This document shows positions 1-5,793 of a stretch of 5,969 bases of DNA, in pieces. This DNA is from Methanomassiliicoccales archaeon. GTDB lineage: Archaea > Thermoplasmatota > Thermoplasmata > Methanomassiliicoccales > JACIVX01. The stretch spans positions 1 through 5,969 of the forward strand of contig JAJRAG010000095.1 in NCBI GenBank assembly GCA_028682925.1, in the 5' to 3' direction. Position 1 is the stretch's first letter. Every line of letters begins with the position of its first letter. The position numbers and the translations under genes were made by a program. Under the pieces are notes generated by a model that had not been told where the DNA came from, searched no databases, and saw nothing but the letters and a program-made list of their open reading frames with translations.

Positions 1-158
1 CCGATGCCTTCGGACGGCTTTCTGAGGTCCAGTTCACGTTGGATGGCTTCTTCGGACACAGCAAGTCCGGCCGGGCACCCATCTATGATGCATCCAATTC
101 CTGGCCCGTGGCTGGTCCCGAGCACGGTCAGTCTCAACGATGTGCCGATCGAATTCAA
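1..158 (-). CDS. aroC: Chorismate synthase, N-terminal 52 codons (runs off window)
   Basis: Chorismate synthase removes phosphate from EPSP by 1,4-trans elimination to give chorismate, using reduced FMN; it is the last step of the shikimate pathway. Only the N-terminus is here. It reads like the family start: N2-S-I-G, R9-L-T, then G14-T-S-H17-G, I25-D-G-C-P-A-G, and E42-L-D-L-R-K-P. His17 matches the first catalytic histidine of the family. Two positions are unusual: Thr15 where GESHG is normal, and L45-R46-K47-P where R-R-R-P is normal. The start is TTG (158-156). The frame has a stop at 176-174 and no ATG or GTG after it, so TTG is forced. The gene overlaps the EPSP synthase stop by 4 nt (TTGA) and has a strong ribosome binding site inside that gene, so translation is probably coupled. 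The rest lies outside the window. Confidence 0.93.
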   Translation of the reverse strand, partial: MNSIGTSLRLTVLGTSHGPGIGCIIDGCPAGLAVSEEAIQRELDLRKPSEGI

Positions 159-1423
159 TAGATCATCTCCATGTTAGCTCCTAAAGAGCGCATGTCCTGA
201 ACGAAGGAAGGATACGATATCTTGTAGCATTCTCCTTCGCTTATCACTGTCTCGCCATCTGCTACCAGAGCCGCGACCGCTGCCGCCATAAGTATCCTGT
301 GATCACCGAACGAATCCACCTTCGCTCCTTTTAGCCTACATGGACCAGACACGACACAGCCATCCTTCCTCTCCTCGATCACGGCTCCCATGTCCTTGAG
401 GAAATCCAACGTGGTTCGGATACGGTCACTCTCTTTTAGTCTTACATGCTCGGCGTTGTGGAGGTGCGTCCTGCCTTTGGCTTGTGTGGCAAGAACGCAC
501 ACGATCGGAAAGAGGTCTGGTGAGTCCGAGAAATCGACTTCCGTTGCCATCAGTTTCTGGGAAGAAACCGTGAGCTTGGTACCGCTTGTCTCTACACGTG
601 CCCCGAAATCGCCGAGAATCTTGACAATCTTCCTGTCTCCCTGCCTGTCTTCAGGATTGAGACCCTCGACCGACGCTCTACCTGAGAGAGCCCCAGCGAC
701 AAGAGGGAACGCCGCTGATGAATAGTCCCCTGGTATCCTATAGTCCAAGGGACCGTAGGATTGTCCTCCTGGTACACGGAATTCTTTGTCCGATTCGCGA
801 CACTCCGCGCCGAACATCTTCATCATCTCGATCGTTATCTCGACGTATGGTCTGGATTTGAGGGGAGTGGTTAGAACTATGTTCGTATCCACATCCTTCA
901 CGGGCGACGAGATGAGCAATGAAGAGATGAACTGCGAGCTGATGTCTCCTCTGATGTGGGTTGTCTTTCCATGGTTGGGACCTTTTACGACGAGGGGTGC
1001 TCTTCCATTGCCTTCGATGGAGGCACAATAGACACCGAGCTCCTTCAGTGCGTCGATCAGCGGCTGCATCGGCCTTTGCCGCACGGATGCGTCCCCTGTC
1101 AATGTAGCCTCGCATGGAAGCAATGAGACAACGCCGGCGATCAGTCTTATCGTAGTTCCAGAATTCTCCGCGTCGATCGTCTCCTTCGGACAATCCAGTC
1201 TGCCACCTCGTATGGCACACGTTTCTCCTTCCGAGCTCACTTCCGCTCCAAGTTGCCGTATCGCCCTCAGTGTGGCCAGGGTATCTCCGCTCAGCAGAAC
1301 GTTCCTCAGCTTGGATGTCCCATCTGCAAGCAGTGCAAGTACCATCGCCCTGTGCGTGTATGATTTGGAGGGAGAGGACCGGATGGTGCCTTCTATGGAG
1401 GAGGGTCTTACGGCAAGTCTCAA
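155..1423 (-). CDS. aroA: 3-phosphoshikimate 1-carboxyvinyltransferase (EPSP synthase)
   Basis: EPSP synthase transfers the enolpyruvyl group of PEP to shikimate 3-phosphate (pathway step 6). The 422-residue length is normal for the two-domain fold. Visible motifs, with probable roles by family alignment, are S18-K20-S-Y (Lys20 binds substrate), R25, the PEP-site loop N87-S-G-T-T-I-R93, R115-Q-R-P-M, S162-S-Q164 for shikimate phosphate, G232-D-Y-S-S, the catalytic Asp303 in S-P-D-L-F-P, L329-K-E-S-D-R334 with the conserved Glu331, G373-D-H-R376, and Lys401 near the C-terminus. The PEP loop is the N-S-G-T-T-I-R form common outside proteobacteria. The start codon is TTG at 1423-1421; an in-frame stop at 1450-1448 with no ATG or GTG after it forces this choice. 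The gene overlaps the shikimate kinase stop as TTGA and is preceded by a G-rich ribosome binding site (GAGGGGG, 1437-1431). Confidence 0.97.
   Translation of the reverse strand: MRLAVRPSSIEGTIRSSPSKSYTHRAMVLALLADGTSKLRNVLLSGDTLATLRAIRQLGAEVSSEGETCAIRGGRLDCPKETIDAENSGTTIRLIAGVVSLLPCEATLTGDASVRQRPMQPLIDALKELGVYCASIEGNGRAPLVVKGPNHGKTTHIRGDISSQFISSLLISSPVKDVDTNIVLTTPLKSRPYVEITIEMMKMFGAECRESDKEFRVPGGQSYGPLDYRIPGDYSSAAFPLVAGALSGRASVEGLNPEDRQGDRKIVKILGDFGARVETSGTKLTVSSQKLMATEVDFSDSPDLFPIVCVLATQAKGRTHLHNAEHVRLKESDRIRTTLDFLKDMGAVIEERKDGCVVSGPCRLKGAKVDSFGDHRILMAAAVAALVADGETVISEGECYKISYPSFVQDMRSLGANMEMIY
161..170 (-). promoter_or_regulatory. Shine-Dalgarno site for aroC (TTG start)
   Basis: The minus strand reads GGAGATGATC, one mismatch from GGAGGTGATC, the complement of the archaeal 16S rRNA 3' end. 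GGAG ends 8 nt before the TTG at 158. The site lies within the last codons of EPSP synthase and supports the non-ATG start. Confidence 0.75.
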
Positions 1424-2283
1424 TCCCTGGCCCCCTCTGCGCTTCCGTTAGAGACGTCCGTTACGATCAGGTTGTCTCTCGACGAAAATCCTTCGATGAA
1501 CTCGTCCACCATGTTCTTGCTCACCAGAATGACCGTTGCTGGACCTGTTCCGGACAATCCCGCCCCTTTCGCACCTCCACTGAGTGCGTCAAAAGCCGCC
1601 GATTGGTCCAGGTCCAGTGCAGAACTGTAACACAGGCCGTTGAGAGTCATAGCACCGGGATAGTCCCCCATGAGCGCATGCTCGAAAGCGATTTCAACCA
1701 CCTTTCGGAGCGACCTGATCCTTTCAAGCGGAAGATCGTTCTTTCTTATCTGATAGGATGGAACGTCGATTATGACTTTCAGATCGGTTGGCATCGCGTC
1801 CCTTTTCAGGATCTTCTCGACCGTGTTGTCAGTGAGCACCACGCCCCCGAAATAGGAGGCGCAGGCGTCGTCGAACGCCCCAGTGACCGAGACGCCTGAT
1901 TCGATAGCGCTCCTTGTGCCTATCTTTATGGCATCTGTCGGCTCACTTTCGATTCCCAATGCCCTCAGAGTCGCCATGACTACTGCGTTCGCCGCGGCAC
2001 TGCTGCTCTTCAGTCCTCTTGATATAGGTATCTCCGAGCGCGTCCTCACTACTGCTCCATAGCGCTCCTTCCCCCCGAACTTGTCCAGGACGTTCTCGAC
2101 ACACCTTCGAGCGAGCCCTGGGTCCTCGTTTTTGAACCCGTCGATCTCGACCTTGATCCCTTTGGAATCGGTAAGCTCGACCTCCGCCCATGTCCTGAGG
2201 CGGATGCCGAATGCGGCACCCTTCCCGGTCGCGATCGCGTTGACTATCGTCGCCGCTCCATTGCAGACAGCTTTCCCCCTCAT
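1420..2283 (-). CDS. aroK: Shikimate kinase, archaeal GHMP-superfamily type
   Basis: This kinase phosphorylates the 3-hydroxyl of shikimate with ATP (step 5). It belongs to the GHMP kinase superfamily (galactokinase, homoserine kinase, mevalonate kinase), which archaea use in place of the unrelated bacterial P-loop AroK. The 287-residue product has the three expected motifs: an N-terminal segment beginning G-K-A-V-C-N-G-A, the phosphate-binding loop P86-I-S-R-G-L-K-S-S-S-A, and the C-terminal glycine-rich motif G237-A-K-G-A-G-L-S-G-T-G-P-A. T134-G-A-F-D-D-A probably carries the catalytic Asp. The family could be confused with homoserine kinase, but the short GLKSSSA loop and the position between shikimate dehydrogenase and EPSP synthase make shikimate kinase clear. 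The ATG overlaps the preceding stop as ATGA (2283-2280). The ribosome binding site is weak (AGGGG about 9 nt upstream), so translation probably depends on coupling. Confidence 0.95.
   Translation of the reverse strand: MRGKAVCNGAATIVNAIATGKGAAFGIRLRTWAEVELTDSKGIKVEIDGFKNEDPGLARRCVENVLDKFGGKERYGAVVRTRSEIPISRGLKSSSAAANAVVMATLRALGIESEPTDAIKIGTRSAIESGVSVTGAFDDACASYFGGVVLTDNTVEKILKRDAMPTDLKVIIDVPSYQIRKNDLPLERIRSLRKVVEIAFEHALMGDYPGAMTLNGLCYSSALDLDQSAAFDALSGGAKGAGLSGTGPATVILVSKNMVDEFIEGFSSRDNLIVTDVSNGSAEGARD
1431..1437 (-). promoter_or_regulatory. Shine-Dalgarno-like site for aroA (TTG start)
   Basis: The minus strand reads GAGGGGG, 7 nt before the TTG start of EPSP synthase and inside the end of the shikimate kinase gene. 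Spacing is right and pairing is moderate. It supports the TTG call together with the upstream in-frame stop. Confidence 0.5.
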
Positions 2284-3746
2284 CCGATCGCGCCCCTTGC
2301 GGCCTCCGACATCACTTCGTAAGATGGCGATTTGCCAGTCCAGGCTTCGAAGGCTTTGATTGCCTGCTGGACAAGCATTTCTTGACCGGACTGGATCACT
2401 GCGCCTCTGCCTTGAGCATCTGCCAGGAACCTTGTGATCCTCGGGTTGTAGACCGTGTCGAAGACGAATTGACCCTCTCTGAAAACCTGGTTGGATATTG
2501 GAGACTCATCTGGGAATCCTCGCATTCCAAGAGGAGTGCAGTTGACTATGACATCGAACGGCAATCGCTCCGCATCATCCTTTTCGATCACCTGCACCCC
2601 CGGGAAATCGTCGGCGAGGACATCAGCTCTGAATCTGGTCCTGTTGACCAGCGACGTCCGCGCACCAGCGGAGGTGAGGAAGTAGATGCAGGCCCTAGCG
2701 GCCCCGCCCGCGCCTATCACCAGGACTCTTTTGCCCTTGACACGCATTTCTGCTTTCTCGAACGTCTTTGCCACCCCATAGACGTCCGTGTTCATACCGG
2801 TCATCTCACCCTCTAGGATGACAACCGTATTGACGGCCTTTGTCTTCGAGGCGGTATCGTCCAATTTGTCGAGAAGCGGGACGATTTTCTCCTTGTGAGG
2901 TATCGTCACGTTGAATCCCATCATGTTCAGCTCCAGGGAGAGATCCAACAGTCCTTCGAGCTCCTCATCCCTCGTAGGTATCGGCAAATAGAGTCCCGGG
3001 ATGTCGAGACTCAGGAAAGCGGCGTTATGCATCTGAGGTGAGACCGAGTGGCCAAGCGGAAAGCCAATGATTCCGGTGATGATTGGACTGTCTCCAAGGC
3101 GTTTTACCGTGTCAAAATCGAGCTGACCCGGAGCAGTCTCCTTCCCCGGCTCAAGCGATGCGTATGCAAAGCTGCATTTCATGCGCCCAGCACAGGCCCG
3201 CGTCAACCCACCAAGTTCTCCCATTCCGATAAGGACGAACTCATTGTCCGTCGAGGAGAAGATCATCGCTGCCTCCACAATGGACAGAACGTCGTGTATC
3301 GAGTTGACCTTGAAAGCCGCTTTCGAAACGTCCCCCTTTGCGGCATTCTCGATTAAGATCTCTATGATTCTAGAGGTCTCTGGCGTCAAATGAAGGTCGT
3401 GGGATGAACAGATCAGCTCAGCATCTCTGAACTCATTTGGTGCGCGAGACAGCAGTGGTGAGTCCGACTCGATGTCGATGACCTTGAACCCAGCCCTGAG
3501 CGCTTTTCTCAAAAGGATCGATTTCTCTCTGTCGCTCCCAATGAACTCTCCGCCCTGGGATGGAGGCCTCAATGTGGCTATCTTCGGCACAGCGATTTCT
3601 TTGAATTTCATGAGATCATCTGGCAGAGGGTGTATGTAGTCGATTCGGACTTCGATCAGATCCGGCGACTTCTCCGCCGCTCTTCTTGAGGCGGCCAGCG
3701 CCTCATCGAGAGTCTTCTCAGCAATCGAAATGCAAATCCTCATCAT
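2280..3746 (-). CDS. aroDE: Fused 3-dehydroquinate dehydratase (type I) / shikimate dehydrogenase
   Basis: One 488-residue protein covers pathway steps 3 and 4. Residues 1 to about 218 are a type I, Schiff-base dehydroquinase: E32-V-R34 substrate contacts, R60, the S-S-H116-D-L motif with the catalytic His, Schiff-base Lys146 in A-F-K-V-N, R183, and T204-A-P-G-Q208 (the first residue is usually Ser). Residues about 220-488 are an NADP-type shikimate dehydrogenase: G229-F-P-L-G-H-S234-V-S236-P for shikimate, N279-V-T-I-P-H-K285 with catalytic Lys285, G318? to D321 of M-N-T-D with the conserved Asp, dinucleotide loop G345-A-G-G-A-A-R, N368-R-T for NADP phosphate, N402-C-T-P-L-G-M and G454-Q-E-M-L-V-Q-Q461. 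The linker is very short. The AroD-AroE order is that of the plant enzyme. The ATG at 3746 overlaps the upstream stop as ATGA. A second ATG at 3743 fits the ribosome binding site better, which would give 487 residues. Confidence 0.96.
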   Translation of the reverse strand: MMRICISIAEKTLDEALAASRRAAEKSPDLIEVRIDYIHPLPDDLMKFKEIAVPKIATLRPPSQGGEFIGSDREKSILLRKALRAGFKVIDIESDSPLLSRAPNEFRDAELICSSHDLHLTPETSRIIEILIENAAKGDVSKAAFKVNSIHDVLSIVEAAMIFSSTDNEFVLIGMGELGGLTRACAGRMKCSFAYASLEPGKETAPGQLDFDTVKRLGDSPIITGIIGFPLGHSVSPQMHNAAFLSLDIPGLYLPIPTRDEELEGLLDLSLELNMMGFNVTIPHKEKIVPLLDKLDDTASKTKAVNTVVILEGEMTGMNTDVYGVAKTFEKAEMRVKGKRVLVIGAGGAARACIYFLTSAGARTSLVNRTRFRADVLADDFPGVQVIEKDDAERLPFDVIVNCTPLGMRGFPDESPISNQVFREGQFVFDTVYNPRITRFLADAQGRGAVIQSGQEMLVQQAIKAFEAWTGKSPSYEVMSEAARGAIG

Positions 3747-4786
3747 CTCTCCAGTATTGTCTCAGAGATCGAATGGCCAAAGTGCCTCCCTCCCTTTCCT
3801 ACCCTTACCAGCACTCTGTCTCCGATCTTCAGCTCCGATACGGAAATGGAGCCTTCTCTCGTACATAGACGAATCGTCTCAGCGTTCTGAAGTATGGTCG
3901 TGTACTTCGTTCCTTCAAGCTCGACTTCAATGAGAAGCAGCGGTCTGCGCTCTATCTTGGATCTCCCTACCACAACTCTCCTGCAGGAGCCCTTCGTGTC
4001 TACGGCAAGGAGCTCATCTCCGCCTTTTATCTCTGAAAGGTATTTCGTCTTTCCTTCCGCATCCAAAACGTAAGCGTGCACTGCTCCGGCATTCACACGG
4101 AATGGACGGGAGGCCACGTACTCGCTCTCGATGCTCTCCGATTGCACCAGGAACAGGCATGATGATTGAGATCCTATCAGCATCCCTTCCTCCAATCGAA
4201 GGAGCGAGCAGGTGTCAACGCATACCCGATCACCCAATGGCAGGGGTGCTATCCTGCTGACCGGTGCCGGCGTGAGCTCTATTGTTTCACTCTCTTTCGA
4301 TGTCAGTGATCGGAATTCCTTGAGAATCTGGGGTGAAGAGGGTCCTATGACTATACCAGATACTCCAACCTCCAGGGTCTCGGCGAACAATTTCGCTTCC
4401 TGGGGCGTCGAGGTTGAAGCGAGTATCTCAGTGTCGGACCTTTGGAATTCGGCTATCAGATTCTCAAGTGGAATGACCTTCCAGTCCTTTGCTGATATCA
4501 CAAGGTATTTCACCTTGTTCTTCAATTTCGAGGCCTCCTTCATGTCATTCCTATTGTGAATCTCGATCAGTCTTCCAATGACCTCTCCATCCTCGATGAA
4601 ATCGTTCCCCCTCTGGATTATCGTGTTGAATATTCCCAGCTTCCTGAGAGGCTCATCCTTCTCCAGGGTCACTATGTTGAAGTACCCATTCTCAAGAGCG
4701 GAGATCACGATCTTCTTCCTATCTTCGTAGTCCGCGAGGAGGTCCGATCTGACCCATACGATGAAGTCCTTCCGTCTTTCACTCAT
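3743..4786 (-). CDS. aroB': 3-dehydroquinate synthase II (archaeal, NAD-dependent)
   Basis: This enzyme converts 2-amino-3,7-dideoxy-D-threo-hept-6-ulosonate (ADH) to 3-dehydroquinate by NAD-dependent oxidative deamination and cyclisation (step 2). It is unrelated to bacterial AroB. The 347-residue length is close to the usual size of roughly 340-380. The family's conserved C-terminal half is intact: G185-D-R-V-C-V-D-T-C-S, E199-E-G-M-L-I-G-S, the F-L-V-Q-S-E-S segment (212-218), R227-P-F-R-V-N-A-G-A-V-H-A-Y (227-239), K248-Y-L-S-E, G255-G-D, V272-V-G-R-S-K-I-E-R-R-P, and L299-Q-N-A-E-T-I-R-L. The N-terminal half is more variable, as expected. ATG 4786 is fixed by an in-frame stop at 4798-4796. 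It lies 4 nt after the ADH synthase stop, with GTGAT placed 3 nt before the ATG, the same register as in the first gene. Confidence 0.96.
   Translation of the reverse strand: MSERRKDFIVWVRSDLLADYEDRKKIVISALENGYFNIVTLEKDEPLRKLGIFNTIIQRGNDFIEDGEVIGRLIEIHNRNDMKEASKLKNKVKYLVISAKDWKVIPLENLIAEFQRSDTEILASTSTPQEAKLFAETLEVGVSGIVIGPSSPQILKEFRSLTSKESETIELTPAPVSRIAPLPLGDRVCVDTCSLLRLEEGMLIGSQSSCLFLVQSESIESEYVASRPFRVNAGAVHAYVLDAEGKTKYLSEIKGGDELLAVDTKGSCRRVVVGRSKIERRPLLLIEVELEGTKYTTILQNAETIRLCTREGSISVSELKIGDRVLVRVGKGGRHFGHSISETILER
3749..3754 (-). promoter_or_regulatory. Shine-Dalgarno site near aroDE start
   Basis: The minus strand reads CTGGAGAG just before ATGATGAGG. GGAG lies only 2 nt from the first ATG (3746) but 5 nt from the second (3743). 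Elsewhere in this operon the spacing is larger (7-8 nt from GAGG or GGAG), so the second ATG, which overlaps the stop as TGATG, may be the real start. The two options differ by one methionine. Confidence 0.5.
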
Positions 4787-4790
4787 TCCA

Positions 4791-5582
4791 TCACTTTATC
4801 AATCTCAGCGCTTCCTCAACAGTGGCATCTTCCAGCACTACCGAAGAGACCGCCTTCGTTATTGCCATTACATTCCTGTGCTGAAATATGTTCCTGCCTA
4901 TGGACACTCCCTTGCCACCCGCTTCGATCGAATCTCTGACCATCTCAAGGAGCTTCTCGTCCGAGTCCATCTTCGGGCCTCCAGCAATCACGACTGGAGC
5001 GAGTGCACCTTTCACGACTTCTCTGAATGAATCGATGTCCCCTGTGTAGTTCGTCTTGACGATGTCGGCACCGAGCTCGGCCCCGACCCTTGCGCAGTGT
5101 TTCACCAATTCGACGTCGAACGAGTTCTTGATCTTCTTGCCTCGAGGGTATATCATGACGAGAAGTGGCATTCCCCATTCGACGCACTTTCTCGTCACAT
5201 CACCGAAATCGTGCAGCATCTGGGTTTCGGTGTCGGCGCCCAGATTGACATGCACCGACACGGCATCTGCTCCTAGTTTGATCGCCTCTTCGACGGTCGT
5301 TACCAGCACTTTCTCATTCGGGTCTGATCCAAGGCTGGTGCTTGCAGAAAGATGCACGATCAGGCCGATATCCTGTCCGAACGAACGGTGACCGTAGGGG
5401 ATGATCCCTTTATGCAGTACGACGGCCGTCGCTCCTCCGCGGGCGACGGTGTCTATCGTCGTTTTCATATCCACGAGCCCTTCGGCCGGTCCCAAAGATA
5501 TTCCGTGATCCATCGGTACTATCACGGCCCGGCCTGTTTTCCTGTTCATTACTCGTTCCATTCGGATGCTCTTTCCAAGCAT
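4791..5582 (-). CDS. aroA': 2-amino-3,7-dideoxy-D-threo-hept-6-ulosonate (ADH) synthase
   Basis: This aldolase-family enzyme performs the first step of the archaeal shikimate route, a transaldolase-type condensation of 6-deoxy-5-ketofructose 1-phosphate with L-aspartate semialdehyde to ADH. It has 263 residues, against about 273 for the Methanocaldococcus enzyme MJ0400; the difference is an N-terminal extension. The proposed catalytic residues of MJ0400 (Asp33, Tyr153, Lys184) all align here with a constant offset of 8: Asp25 in V-P-M-D-H-G, Tyr145 in M-I-Y-P-R-G, and the Schiff-base Lys176 in I-V-K-T-N-Y-T-G. Phosphate-binding loops A200-G-G-P-K and S227-I-G-R-N-I-F are present. The family is hard to separate from archaeal class I fructose-bisphosphate aldolase by sequence alone; position as first gene of a complete aro operon decides it. 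The ATG is preceded by a stop (TAG) at -1 and an ideal ribosome binding site, so the start is certain. Confidence 0.95.
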   Translation of the reverse strand: MLGKSIRMERVMNRKTGRAVIVPMDHGISLGPAEGLVDMKTTIDTVARGGATAVVLHKGIIPYGHRSFGQDIGLIVHLSASTSLGSDPNEKVLVTTVEEAIKLGADAVSVHVNLGADTETQMLHDFGDVTRKCVEWGMPLLVMIYPRGKKIKNSFDVELVKHCARVGAELGADIVKTNYTGDIDSFREVVKGALAPVVIAGGPKMDSDEKLLEMVRDSIEAGGKGVSIGRNIFQHRNVMAITKAVSSVVLEDATVEEALRLIK

Positions 5583-5585
5583 CTA

Positions 5586-5593
5586 ATCACCTC
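5586..5593 (-). promoter_or_regulatory. Shine-Dalgarno site for the first gene of the aro operon
   Basis: The minus strand reads GAGGTGAT, a perfect complement to the archaeal 16S rRNA 3' end, 3 nt before the ATG of ADH synthase. It fixes the start and indicates that the operon transcript has a leader. Confidence 0.85.
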
Positions 5594-5600
5594 AAGCAGT

Positions 5601-5621
5601 GCGTGACAATATTTAGCACGC
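5601..5621. repeat. Inverted repeat GCGTG-N11-CACGC between TATA box and predicted start
   Basis: The arms GCGTG (5601-5605) and CACGC (5617-5621) form a 21-bp interrupted palindrome with centres about two helical turns apart or less. It abuts the operon TATA box and covers the stretch up to the predicted transcription start, a usual place for a repressor operator. The arms are short, so chance is possible. Confidence 0.4.
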
Positions 5622-5635
5622 TTATAATCTTTTCC
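5621..5635 (-). promoter_or_regulatory. Archaeal promoter (BRE/TATA) of the aro operon
   Basis: The minus strand reads GGAAAAGATTATAAG. TTATAA (5627-5622) is a TATA-type box with an A-rich BRE-like stretch just upstream. Initiation about 25 bases downstream would fall near 5598, leaving a leader of about 15 nt that holds the Shine-Dalgarno site. A second AT-rich stretch (CTAAATATTG, 5616-5607) is too close to the start codon to leave room for the ribosome binding site. The start of transcription is inferred, not seen. Confidence 0.6.
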
Positions 5636-5691
5636 ATCAAAGTCGTATGGAATGACGACATGTATCGGTCCAGTGGTATATCTGCTTTCGG

Positions 5692-5735
5692 TGAGATCAC
5701 GTCCTGGATGGGTTAATCATGGATCGAAGATCTCA
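5692..5735. repeat. Perfect 7-bp inverted repeat TGAGATC / GATCTCA, 30-nt spacer
   Basis: The arms lie at 5692-5698 and 5729-5735. The left arm lies within a smaller dyad, GTGA-GA-TCAC (5691-5700). The pair sits between the two divergent promoters and could be two half-sites for a DNA-binding protein. As an RNA hairpin it would be weak because the loop is long. Function is unknown. Confidence 0.35.
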
Positions 5736-5755
5736 GAGCATCCGCATCGTTGTGT

Positions 5756-5770
5756 GAAAAAGGCTAATAG
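5756..5770 (+). promoter_or_regulatory. Probable promoter of the divergent regulator (leaderless)
   Basis: GAAAAAGG followed by CTAATAG resembles a BRE plus TATA box. The centre of CTAATA (5764-5769) lies about 27 bases before the ATG at 5794, the distance expected if transcription starts at or next to the start codon. No Shine-Dalgarno sequence precedes the ATG, which fits a leaderless mRNA. Confidence 0.5.
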
Positions 5771-5793
5771 TCCTTCCACGCATCCAGTTGTGC

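Larger units (their letters stand above)
1..5582 (-). other. Collinear aro operon, translationally coupled
   Basis: Six consecutive minus-strand genes encode all seven steps from ADH formation to chorismate, in reaction order. The junctions are a 4-nt gap (4790-4787), ATGA at 3746-3743, ATGA at 2283-2280, TTGA at 1423-1420 and TTGA at 158-155. There is no room for internal promoters or terminators between genes, so a single transcript from the promoter near 5622 is likely. The end of the operon is outside the window; tyrosine or phenylalanine branch genes could follow. Confidence 0.85.
5583..5793. other. Divergent control region between the aro operon and the regulator gene
   Basis: This 211-bp stretch has no convincing gene. 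Its left end holds the minus-strand operon promoter and ribosome binding site; its right end holds the plus-strand promoter of the divergent gene. The middle part (about 5636-5755) shows short inverted repeats: GTCGT-N8-ACGAC (5642-5659) just upstream of the operon TATA box, and TGAGATC-N30-GATCTCA (5692-5698 and 5729-5735). No tRNA, riboswitch or leader peptide with a run of aromatic codons was recognised. Confidence 0.7.

Noticed and set aside
738..1220. Minus-strand open frame of 160 codons inside EPSP synthase
   Set aside because: It is a shifted frame of the real gene, very rich in Arg and other residues typical of off-frame translation.
1270..1899. Plus-strand open frame of 209 codons opposite EPSP synthase and shikimate kinase
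   Set aside because: It is wholly antisense to two well-conserved genes, resembles no family I recognise, and its composition looks like a reversed coding frame.
4789..4791. ATG overlapping the ADH synthase stop (TGATG) as start of dehydroquinate synthase
   Set aside because: It is out of frame with the dehydroquinate synthase reading frame, which can only start at 4786.
4791..5582. Annotation as fructose-bisphosphate aldolase
   Set aside because: The families are similar, but the gene leads a complete aro operon that lacks any DAHP synthase and includes the enzyme that consumes ADH.
5587..5637. Minus-strand 16-codon open frame (starts M-E-K-I-I) just upstream of ADH synthase, a possible leader peptide
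   Set aside because: It overlaps the TATA box, so it would start upstream of the predicted transcript, and it contains no run of Phe, Tyr or Trp codons.
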